NCBI RefSeq assembly: GCF_021134715.1
Contig: NC_060023.1
Span: forward strand, 12,152,001-12,216,000
Reading direction: 5' to 3'
DNA length: 64,000 nt
Source of the DNA: Daphnia pulex
Lineage: Eukaryota > Arthropoda > Branchiopoda > Diplostraca > Daphniidae
Position 1 is the stretch's first letter. The number at the start of each line of letters is the position of its first letter. Shown piece after piece: positions 53,969 through 64,000 of this stretch. The position numbers and the translations under genes were made by a program. The notes beneath the pieces are model-generated. The model saw only the letters and a list, made by a program, of their open reading frames with translations. It was not told the origin of the DNA and searched no databases.

Positions 53969-54180
53969 TTAACCCGTTGGCTGCCACGCCATACAACCCG
54001 TAGGTTGTTCTCTACTCTCTACGCGCCATGTCTGAAGGATCCATGACGCAAGGTGGGACTTGCCATTGCTGACAAGTCAGGGTTGACAGGAGAAGATGGA
54101 ATGCACGCCAATAGGAGGCCTCTAGGAGGCCCGTGCTAAGGAGGTAGGGGAGAACAAAGGCGTGGCAGACAACGGGTTAA
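53969..54180. mobile_element. piggyBac-like MITE with TTAA target site
   Basis: A 204-base element (53973-54176) is flanked on both sides by TTAA, at 53969-53972 and 54177-54180. Its ends are inverted repeats: CCCGTTGGCTGCCACGCC on the left, and GGCGTGGCAGACAACGGG on the right, which differ at one position of 18. TTAA duplication and CCC-starting termini are hallmarks of the piggyBac superfamily. There is no open frame for a transposase, so it would be a non-autonomous MITE moved by a relative elsewhere in the genome. The near-perfect ends suggest that the insertion is fairly young. It is more GC-rich than its surroundings. Confidence 0.8.
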
Positions 54181-54474
54181 CTAACACAAACAACAACAAA
54201 AATATTACCAACAACAAATGATAATCCGCGCTGACATTTTGGAGATAACGGAGATGTTTAGGTGTCCATCTTCTCGACGTCTCCTATGCATTACCTGAAT
54301 AAAGACAAAACAGTTGTTATTAAGTAAAATGCCAATAAAAGTTACATAATACAGATAGAAACAATTGTCAGGTTTTTTAGCTCAAAGATTTCAAGATGCA
54401 ATTTTTTAAACTTAAAATCCAGCTTGCAATATTGAGAATTGTAAACAGAACAAAGCTCACTTGCTAGTTTGTTT

Positions 54475-54925
54475 TGAAAATTTTCCGGAAGTAGACCGGA
54501 AGTAAGCACAGCGCCTCAACCATTGAGCTGTCGACAAAATAAACCACATATTCGTGATCTCCATAAAATTTGGGGTCGATTAGATGTGATTTAAACGAAA
54601 TCCAAAATTTGGCCAAAATCGAGAATTTTCCTGAACTATAGTTCAGGAAAATTTTCGAAACCGGAAGTACGAAAACGTAAAAAATATAACATGAACTTTA
54701 CCACAAATTTTACGAGGATCACGAATATGTGGTTCTTTTGTGCGTCAGATCAATATTTACTAAACTACTGACGGAAATAAGTAAACCGGAAGTAGAAAAA
54801 AAAGCACATTATTAAAATTCTAACAAGTGAGCTTTATTGGGGGAATAGTTATCTTCAGTTTTCACTAAAAAATTTCCACACAACATCTGCCGATAACTGG
54901 TTAAAGAGATTTTAAAGTAACTGAA
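54475..54925 (+). repeat. palindrome-bearing dispersed repeat, copy A
   Basis: The unit includes AAATTTTCCGGAAGTAGACC-like sequence, several CCGGAAGTA words and a perfect 30-base palindrome at about 54624-54653, centred on CTGAACTATAGTTCAG. Copy B lies at 59365-59815 in the same orientation, at roughly 80-85 percent similarity by eye in the core. A pair of short inverted words, CAAAGCTCACTTG at 54451 and CAAGTGAGCTTT at 54824, brackets most of copy A. The right homology runs past the second word, so these may not be true ends. No coding frame was seen. Confidence 0.75.
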
Positions 54926-56396
54926 ACTGACGGTTTCAACAGCTGACTATTATCGAAAAGCCATCTAGCGTTAGAAAAAAAACGTCTAAGAAACAATACG
55001 TTTGCGCGCAAGTAGGGCCTGATTTCGGAATTATTACAGACACAAGTAAGTATACTATTCGAATAGATAATCTACGAAAATAAGTAAATTGTCGGGTACC
55101 TGGGCATAATCCCGTGGTGAGTGACTGCAGGTGTGTAACAGCGGCACGGAAGCGACCACTGAAGTGTTCCAACTCGTCAGTGAAGTAAGACAAGTTGTAT
55201 TTTTGTGTACGAAGCGATGAAGCAGAAGCTGGATGAGCTTACGCCGGAAGATAGGGATGAAGCAGAACGTTGGTCATGGACAAAAGCCAGCGTTGGCTCA
55301 AGAATCTTCGTGCCAGGGTCACACGATTCCACAAAGAAACTGCGTGCTCTGTAAAAAAAAAAAAATGTTTTACATTAATGAAAATATAAAAATGAATAAA
55401 GCATATCAATCTTTACCTCTTCTAAGAAGCACACTGAAAAGTTCATGAAAACAGTAAAAATGGAATTCACAGCAACCAACAGCATTACTCCACATGTTGA
55501 GATAAATTTCCTGATGCTAAAGAAAGTGTCATGAAGAATAGCAGTAGCGTGGTGATAGGTGGTTCACTTCACACTCTTCATGTCACTGAATCTCTAAGTG
55601 GAAATGGGACAAGCAAATTCTCTACGTTATTTACAAATTTACACACATTTACACACATAAGAGATAAAACTTTACCTATCTCTTAGCTGGGTTGCCTTCT
55701 AAACCAAAGTAAAAAAAAGCCATAACAACAAGCATGCTGTTGCAAGGTACACCACCAAAATTGCGAGATTCAGAAAAGATACTATGGTTAATAAGCAAGA
55801 ATACCTATGTTATATGAAAATCTGAATTGTAATGGTCTGGTGATTGATACAGCAGTAATGGGGAAATACCTTATCTCGACACATTTATATTCCACTATAT
55901 GTGCTCTTCAAACATGAGTTTTAGGCTTTTGACAGCATGAGGATCTAATGGATGGAAATTGACTGAGCGATAAGTCAACCTGCTGGAATGACTGACAGTA
56001 TGCATCTAGAATTTGAAGAAATAAGTTAGTACAGTATAAAAATAAGGAAACTATGTAAAGATAAACCTACATAAGATATGAAGTTCAATTTGGTATTTTA
56101 AATCACAGGAATAAGTATAAATTAGAAACAATTTGTATCGCTCATTTCGCCTCGTTTCACAAAGAACAACATCAGCGACACTAGCGACATCTAGTAATGA
56201 GTTTTGAATCTTAAGTTGGTTGCACAGTCAGTCACAGACAGACGTGATATTACACGTCAAAAAAGTTTAACAACGGAGATCGGATAACAAGTTAACTGTT
56301 TTTAAGTAATAGATAAAACAAACTTTAGCAAATGATTCTTACTGCATTCTTGACTATGTTTTCAGATAATTTCAGCTGAAGTTTTCATGTACCTGG

Positions 56397-56627
56397 CCAA
56401 CTAGGTGCTCGTGACAATAGAAATGAAATGGTCTAATCCAATAATGCAAGCTCACAACCTATGTCTTCTGAAGAAAAATCATTTCTGTTGCAGGTTAATT
56501 ATTTTACCAAAAATATTTTGAATTACTGTGTTCTTTAAGACAATAATGTTCACATTCACTTTTCCCTTTCAAGTTGTAAATCTTCAAGATATTGATGCCT
56601 GCGCCAGATCCAATTCTTTGTTGCTGA
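56397..56627. repeat. dispersed repeat, copy 2 of segment A
   Basis: Matches positions 1-243 of the window in direct orientation with scattered mismatches and small indels (see that entry). Confidence 0.8.
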
Positions 56628-56807
56628 TGAGAGAGAGAATTCATCATTTTGTGTGCAACAGTTTTAATTATTTTTATTTCTAAATTAAATTTTGCTTTAG
56701 ATTTTGCATTTAGACCGAATGAGAACCATTTTGTTGCCCATCCAAGGATAAGGAAAAGGCCAACACCACCAACATGGTCAACAAGGTTCTTTGTTTGTTT
56801 ACCCCTT

Positions 56808-57276
56808 GGCCGGTGAAAGATTGTTGTGCATCAAGTTAACCTGTGGCTGTTACTTGTTGCTGGTGTCTTGTTATGGAAGTTGCAGGCGGTATTTTGTTCA
56901 ATTTGCATGATGTCTGTAGATTTACAGCTAGTTTAAGTCTTAGCTTCACCTTCTTCTTCATTTCAGTCTAATTCACAGATGGATTTTTTCAGCCAGTCTG
57001 TTGAATTTGAAGTGTACAATTTTCTTATGGGTGTGATTAAGCTTAACTCTTGTAAATAACATAGAGTGACATTTATTTGTCTTTTCATTGACAGCATTTC
57101 CATTGATGCTGAAGATTAATTCATTTAATTTTGGTTATAGGTTTAGCGTTTATGTTCGCGTAGTTGCTTCCGGATGTGGCACGTTGTTGCAGCCTATGCT
57201 GGTGTCTGGTGAGAGATCTTTCTGCATCAAGTTCAACTGGTCGTTCCTTGGTGGTGGTGTTTTGTTACTAATATTG
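56808..57276 (+). repeat. two copies of a diverged 80-base unit
   Basis: The blocks at 56808-56877 and 57204-57276 align by eye: both carry CCGGTGAAAGAT/CTGGTGAGAGAT, then TGCATCAAGTT, then a TGG-rich part ending GGTGT(C/T)TTGTTA. The spacing of about 400 bases suggests an old tandem duplication within a larger repeat. Confidence 0.45.
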
Positions 57277-57699
57277 CATCATCAATCATCATATTGTTAA
57301 AATTTCATTGCATCTATGCAGTTATCGTTCAGGAGTTAAGAAGCAACAAAAACAATTGTGGGATGTTTATGTCAAACAAATAATAAACATGTTTTCGGGA
57401 TTGGGAAAGGAAAGTGGAGGATGTTGGAGGGAGGGGGAATTCAAGTTTGGATAAAAAATCAGTTAATCTTTAACCCTACAAACATATCCAGTCCACACCA
57501 ATTAATTTCCAAACCCCAAAAACTTATACTTTCCAATTCTTCAAACCCCACTAACATACACCTTTCAATCCTCAAATTAAATCCCTAAACCACATAAACC
57601 AATGTTAAACCCAAACAATGTAATGTCAATAATGAATACAAAATTTGTATTTTAAACCAGTTATTTTTCTTTTCAATAATTCAATAAACAGAGCGTCCG

Positions 57700-58170
57700 G
57701 TTCAAGACGTTTTTCTACTGTACGAGTTTATTGCAAACCCGCCACCACCGCTGCGGCAATGAGACAAAAAGCGATGGTCTATTTGTGCGGAAATCTGCGT
57801 GACTGTCCGCAAAACTAATCCACGGCTTTTTCTTTCATTGGATAGTGGGCTGCTTCTTATAAACTCGCACATGCTGTTATAGGTTTTGTCTACGGCCCCC
57901 AGAGATATTTATCTGGACCGAGAAGAAGAGAGAAGTACGAGGCAAGTTTTTCCGGGGAGATGTAGTCATACTAGGCTTCCGGGTTAGGCTCATGACCCTC
58001 CAAAAGTTTTCATCGGATCATGCGCCTTCCAAGTCCCCGTTCGACCAGAGCCCTCCCCTCCTCCTGGTTTCACAGCGGGTGAGTGACCACCGGCGGGCGT
58101 TGGTTAGTGGTTAGATAGGGAAACGGGGCCACAGAAAAGAAGGGAGCCCAGATATGCACTTTTAATTTAA
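57700..58170. repeat. GC-richer repeat segment including copy 2 of segment B
   Basis: This segment stands out from its AT-rich flanks by its higher GC content. Its right part (about 58048-58165) matches 495-600 in inverted orientation. No open frame, tRNA-like structure or inverted termini was recognised. It could be the end of a non-coding transposon or a SINE-like unit, but I cannot classify it. Confidence 0.5.
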
Positions 58171-59364
58171 TCTAACGACTAAACAATTTATCAGTCTTGG
58201 ATTACAGCATTCTCTCGTCGGTTTTCACCAGTGGATGAAGTCCATGACAAGTAGCGAAGGATTACCCTGTAAGCAGAATGAACATTTATTGGGATACCAA
58301 TAAATACAAGATTGTAAAAACAAGATTGTAACGACAGAATAAGCAATACCTCAAATTAAGATGGCCCGCTTTAGAGAGTAAAAAGGGAGATTCAAGGGTA
58401 GCAGCCAAAAGGTTAGTAAACAAGTGACCTTGCTGACTTACTTGAAAGGACATGAATTCTCATAAAGTCTGCTGTGCAAATTTAGAAACCTGGAGTTTAT
58501 ATCCTGTAAATAAAAAAAGAAAAATAAGTCACCTTGTTTATAATTTATGTCATCAATGTGCGTCTATGATCTAAAAGAATAATTAAACAGTTATCATTAC
58601 ACACTCAAATTGTCTCTTAAACATTAGATAGATGTAAGTGTAGATCAATACTTTTGAAACATATACGACTGACATGACAAGTGAACTTACACATGAAAAT
58701 GCCAATCAGTTATCCAAGATTCTCTAGAAGCTGGAATGAGAGATTGGTCCATGCTGGGGTTGGTGATCTAGCAAGTCCAATAGAAACAGCCGATAATTAT
58801 GATGAATCCTAATAAAACATGAGAAGAATTAAGGTTTCAGCATGTTATAAAGCTAGTGTTGGTTGTCACCTGTATCATTTCGATGGCACATTCAGTAGAA
58901 TACAACGAGTTTGAACAAAATAGTTGACGGCCGGCTGCACGACATTCAGACTGTAAGTTTTCAGTTATCAGACTGTAAGTTGATGAAAAACATGATTTAT
59001 GATTGATGGGGCTCCGAGGAGGACATCTGGTGGCCAGATTTGTCTTCGGATGCTGGGCACAGGGTAGCCCTTTAGCCCCCAATGAAAAACATTAAGGTTA
59101 TCCAACATATACACGGAATAGAACACATCACCGACAAGTTACAGACGAAATCACTCGTATTTACCTATGAATTCATTGGTAATTTTCGAAGAAAAGATAG
59201 CTTAACTTCTGACAGCAAAACGCCATAAGCCCATAACTGACACAATAATCGACACGCCATCTATTAGACACGTCTAAAAACTCAGTATTTGAAGGGCTGG
59301 TCTTAACATACTCACATAACTTGAAAAGCGCATTTTTGTTCGCCAAAACCTAGCAATCAATCTT
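58171..59364. other. AT-rich spacer, no gene seen
   Basis: Only short random frames occur here. A CGCCATCT word lies at 59255-59262. Nothing else was recognised. Confidence 0.4.
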
Positions 59365-59815
59365 TTATGCAAATTTTCCGGAAGTAGACCGGAAGTAAGC
59401 GATAGCACCTTAACCGTTGAGCTGCTGACAAAATAAACCAAATATTCGTGATCTCCATGAAATTTGGGGTCGATTAGGTGTAATTTGAACGAAATCCAAA
59501 ATTTTGTCAAAATCGAGAATTTTCCTGAACTATAGTTCAGGAAAATTTTCTAAACCGGAAGTACGAAAACGTACAAAAAAAAACATGAACTTTACCACAA
59601 ATTTGACGAGGATCACGAAAATGTGGTTCTTTTTTTCGTGGAATGAATATTTACTGAACTACTGACTAAAATGAGAAAACCGGAAGTAGAAAAAAAAATC
59701 AATTTTTCAAAAATCGAACAAGTGAGCTTTGTTGCTGATTCAACAAATGTTAGTCATCACTAAAAATCGCATCTCAGCAACTGCCGATAAATGTTTCAGA
59801 GACGTGTAAAGTAAA
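59365..59815 (+). repeat. palindrome-bearing dispersed repeat, copy B
   Basis: This copy matches 54475-54925 in direct orientation and keeps the perfect inner palindrome around CTGAACTATAGTTCAG near 59530 and the CCGGAAGTA words. The right-hand CAAGTGAGCTTT is present at 59719-59730, but the left partner word is not, so either this copy is truncated on the left or the word is not a true terminus. Confidence 0.75.
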
Positions 59816-62800
59816 TAAAAATAACTGCAGAAAATAAGGCAAAGGCAAGGTTTAAAATAATTGGAAATAATTCCCGGTTTAAGTAATCGACACTCATTAG
59901 AATAACAAAGAAATACGAGAAATCGATACTAACATAATATGGTCTTCACTAAATAATCATCTTCTCACCATAAAAAAACCGCCAACACATCACCAACAGC
60001 CAAATAAGTAACTCCAAACGGTAATCAATCCACAATTTTTGCATCCTGCAACACCCGAAGTAAAAACAAAACACAAACTAGGCACAAGTTATTTTCAATT
60101 ACACATTTATTGATTTAGTTTTATACTGCCGTATAAAAGTAAGAGTTAAAACAACCTTGACAAGCACACACTCAGTCAAACCGATTGTCCACACGGATGA
60201 CCAGAACACAAATTCGACAACCCTACTCCTCCATTGCTAACACAACACTGCAGAATGAAGACTGAAAGATTCGCGTGTACCATTTAAAACTACCAACACT
60301 ACGGTGGATCAATCCTTAAACACTATGTAACGTCTCTATAATACGCAATTATAGTTACATTACTAACCAAACATTTCAACTATGAATGGAATCATCCTGA
60401 TGGATGTAAATATCCCGTTGAAAAATAAAATTGCAACTTACCACGTTTCTTTTCTTATACATTCGCATTTTACTGGACTATTCCAAAGATTTCTGATTTC
60501 TCTGCACTTCTACTTCCTACCCTCTTATTCTTCCATTGTCCTACAAGATTCAAACACGTAACTCGTGACAATTTTGAGCTATAACCAATAGCTACCTACT
60601 GTGTTGCCTAAATTGAAAAATTCCACAGCATTCTTAGCCAGCCCTTTAAAGGATCGGATTAAATTCTCGAGATTTATCAAATTGGATGATGGACCTCTGT
60701 CATGGTTACGGCCCCTAGTGATGATAAGAAAGGCCCCAGGTTCATTTCCTACTCCTTCCACATGTCCCCCCTCTATTACCTCCCAATGTTTCCCATGTCT
60801 GTTCTTGTATTCTTATGATAAATAACACCATGCATGTACAAACCCAATACTTCCCCAGTCAACTCTTACAAAAACAAATACTAACATTAATGCACTGCAG
60901 CATTTAAATGAGAAAAAAAACCTTGATATAAAAAATTCTTTGTACGCCGTTGACTACTGCTGTAACAGACCGGTATGAGAGATGGGGAACCCTGAATGGA
61001 AAACCTTTTTGTTTCTGACACGAAATTTAACTAAAAGAGCCGGAGACATAAATCACTCCTTCTGTGACAACAATTACGGCAGCGTTCTCTAACTAACCAT
61101 CACTAAAACGGGCACACGATCGCCACCAATCAGACTTCCTCCAGTACCTTCGACTGGGCCAATACGCAAACTGTTAGACCCTTACTCAGATATGCTAGTC
61201 TAGACGCTCCACAACAAGACGAATTGCAGAAAACAAACAAAAAACAAACAAGTTCATGGCAATTTCAAACAATCTGAAATGAATCTTTCATGCCGGAACA
61301 CGGTCCAGCAGATTGACTAGAAGCAGTGGCATCCGTTGTTGAATGGTGGACAACATTCAGCTGAGGAGTAAAAGTTTTCTTTGCTGGATCCCAATATGGC
61401 GGGATTGAATAAGCGAGTTGATCCCGGCGATATCTGTGAATTGTTGGGCCAGGTCATTCGAAAGAATCGAGATATTCTTCAGCCGAACGAATGATTCTAT
61501 CCACGATCCAGCACTGGGCAGCAATAAAATTAAATGAGAATTCAAATTTTAGAGTTTCAAGAAATAGTTCTAATGGAATTTTACCTGATAGGATATCTTT
61601 GATTACTCCCGGCAACAAAATAGCATCTCATAGTTTCGGTTCATTGCGGTGATGTTTCAGTCGGTTGCGATGCAAACGACCAAACAAATAACTGGCGAAT
61701 CGGAACACCAAACGGAAGAGTAAGTTCGTGGTTCCAGAATCATCCGGCAGCTGCTCCCAGTTATCGCTCCTGCTTCACTATTATAGGCAAATGCATCATA
61801 ATAACGATGACTCAAAATGTGTGGTCCACCGACGAAACACAATAAACTTTGGAACCGGAAAAAATTCTTTGTTGTCGTCGAAGCGAGTGAAGAGTCGGGA
61901 ATTGTCCAGGTAGCGTGATGTAACTCAGTCAAGACGGCCGACGTCGGCAACGAAGAACCGACAAACGTTTCCGAGTCTCAATGTGGCTGCTGGACGTGTT
62001 GCGGGCCCATCAGACAGCCCATGACTTCCGAATATGCATCCTGTTCTATTGTCATCGCCAGAAATCTCATCCGATTCTGGAATTTACGGTCCACCACCAA
62101 CATATGTTCACAAAAGAAAAACCAATTAGCCATTTTCTAAAAAAAATTCGAAAACATGATTGATAATGAAACTAATCTGGGTTTGTCGGAAGAGGGCCCA
62201 CTGATGCACCGGACTAGTCGGAATCGAAACCATCTGAAACGTAATACACACAAGTTGCCTATTTTGGATAACTTCTGTCAGATGCTTTAGCCTATAAGAA
62301 AGAGTGGATCCCTGTATCAAATATGCTGCCACCATCCACCTGTCAGTTCGTCACTATTTAAACCCTTAGAATAATCAATAACTCTAGTGAGATGTGAAAG
62401 ATATGACTATTTGAATCAGGGGTAACCTTACCAAATGATAGGAGTAAAAAGGAAGATATAAAAAGGTCATCTAGTAATTGATTTGATAAGTTTTCTGCAT
62501 TCTTGTGGAAAAATTTTGTAACATGTCCACCACCCTATTTATATGACGATAAAATTAGCCATGTACATCCAATTGTTTTCAGCCACTGCAGTGTGAAAAA
62601 AGCAATTTAGTTTCAAGCTAATTGGTGTGACTCAACTTCAGACTTAACACTATCGTTTTGTCTCTGCATAGAGAACTAAATCTTCAATGGTCATATTCTT
62701 TGGGATCACCATTACTGTGAAATGAGAAACATTTTCGTTTGTAAGTCCTTAGAAGCTTGGCATCATTGATTAACTTCTTATGCTGTTAAACACATTGGTA

Positions 62801-64000
62801 GAGCTGTCAAGTAGAAATGTGGGCTATTAAGAAAGATGGACACCTACAAAGAAAAAGAACTTTAATAAACATTTTGAAATGTGAAAAAAGATACCAATAA
62901 TGATCTACTTTAAATATACACTAAACAAGAAAAAGAAATGACCAAAGATCAACACATCGCAAAGATTTCATTTCAGGTTTTAAGAATATGCAATCTGCTC
63001 TGTCTGATCAAACAAAATTTACAACTCTTTCCAAGTACGAAGAACCTTCCACAAAAGCTCTAATTTGAAGCATGAAATAAGATGTCAGTTATCTTCAACC
63101 AAGAACAAAATGCTAACCTACTTGATTTATCATACCAGTACATTATTACCATTTCAGATTTCCTGTTTTCATCACACTTTTGTCTTGCAATATAGTAGAG
63201 ACCCTCCCAAAAACACATCTTCATGACACGTCAGCAACCACGTGGAGAAAGGAAAGATCTTCAACATCCTTTTACAAGATGAATTAAAGTAGATTAGAAA
63301 ACAGACTTGGAAAGTGGCAACTCTCATGATTCACTTACCTGCTTAAGAATTGTTTCTGTACATGACGAAAATTACTACCAGTACCAGTAGCACACCTGCA
63401 AAAGGAACACCTATCCCCAGCTGTCTGCAACAAAGTAACCAGCAGCGGACCTATTTAAGAAAATATTAAGATTACCATCAGGAAACACAGTGTGTACACA
63501 ATTACATGCAGGACTCATTATGACCATAGAATACCAGGAGTAAGACAACACTATGCAGTCCAAAAGAATGACATCTGAAATTTTACAAAGGAAGTTATGA
63601 TTGGCAAGGTATTCAAATAGCAAATTGATCTCTAGTCATATTGATTAAGTACTTTAGTAAGAAATTGGATAAAAAATAATTACTTTTAATGTTGCATTGG
63701 ACCTTTTCATTTTCATCATGAGAAACGTCACGACCATAACACATTTATCCCTGAAGAGTGAAGACACTCGCGCAACCTAGTGGAAATCATTTTAAGCCAC
63801 CTAGCGACAGCTAATTTGATGCGTTCTTGCAGACAGCACGCAGCGGCAGCAGCTCAACTCGAATCGTTACGCCTTTCACTAGCTGCTAGCTGACACGAAA
63901 TGAATCAAGAGGATGAACACTAGATTACTCCAGCAGCTTTCCCTATGACACATCATACAAATGATTTAGTTAGCAATTTCAAACTTTCGTTAACTTATTC
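59816..64000. other. gene-poor AT-rich region
   Basis: No convincing exon chain was found on either strand. The open frames at 61657-61950 (minus) and 63411-63623 (minus) are short and without family resemblance. The last 200 bases, from about 63780, are somewhat GC-richer and contain CACCTAGCGACAGC- and AGCTGCTAGCTGAC-type words, which could mark the edge of a promoter beyond the window. That remains a guess. Confidence 0.4.

Noticed and set aside
54451-54836. A complete MITE bounded by CAAAGCTCACTTG and CAAGTGAGCTTT
   Set aside because: The second copy shows homology continuing beyond the right-hand word and lacks the left word, and no clear target-site duplication is visible. It is listed as a repeat, not as a delimited transposon.

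Overview
The window looks like a gene-dense crustacean genome, most probably a water flea (Daphnia or a close relative). This is inferred from the protein sequences (pancrustacean-like IP3 receptor, Sec61-alpha, Yippee-like, Lola-type BTB zinc finger), from mostly 50-80 bp GT/AG introns, and from compact genes on both strands separated by AT-rich spacers. Nine protein-coding genes can be modelled exon by exon. In seven of them the protein agrees with a known family over most of its length. No bacterial features, tRNA, rRNA, CRISPR array or retrovirus-like element was seen.

Layout. 1-4,750: dispersed repeats plus exon-like blocks on the minus strand that I cannot assemble into a recognised protein. 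4,750-12,280: a long spacer of low-complexity, purine/pyrimidine-rich sequence. 12,726-14,487 (+): SEC61 alpha, the protein-conducting channel of the ER. 16,185-16,802 (-): a Yippee-like (YPEL1-4 class) zinc protein with upstream exons, one of which is open in frame. 17,530-22,500: spacer. About 22,640-26,700 (+): the decayed, colinear remains of a NALCN/narrow-abdomen sodium-leak channel gene. 28,195-29,947 (+): prostaglandin reductase 1-like enzyme with a mitochondrial-looking N-terminus. 30,150-30,352 (-): a broken copy of one exon of the IP3 receptor gene that lies 20 kb downstream. 30,690-31,546 (+): GTP cyclohydrolase I feedback regulatory protein-like gene with a long basic tail. 32,179-34,572 (+): an SNTX-like protein with a P-loop GTPase domain.

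35,133-36,734 (-): BTB/zinc-finger transcription factor of the Lola type. 37,372-39,121 (-): RUVBL1 (pontin). 40,852-41,334 (-): small basic protein, not recognised. 41,993-51,841 (+): the complete IP3 receptor in 19 exons (2,851 codons before the stop). 51,842-64,000: gene-poor, repeat-rich DNA with a TTAA-flanked piggyBac-like MITE, two copies of a palindrome-bearing repeat, and relatives of the repeats at the start of the window.

The genes do not form one pathway. Loose themes are ER translocation and ER calcium release (SEC61A, ITPR), chromatin and transcription (RUVBL1, BTB-ZF) and small-molecule metabolism (PTGR1-like, GCHFR-like). The less ordinary items are the stray ITPR exon, the NALCN fossil, the tailed GCHFR-like protein and the SNTX-GTPase. 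I found no convincing wholly new multi-gene system.
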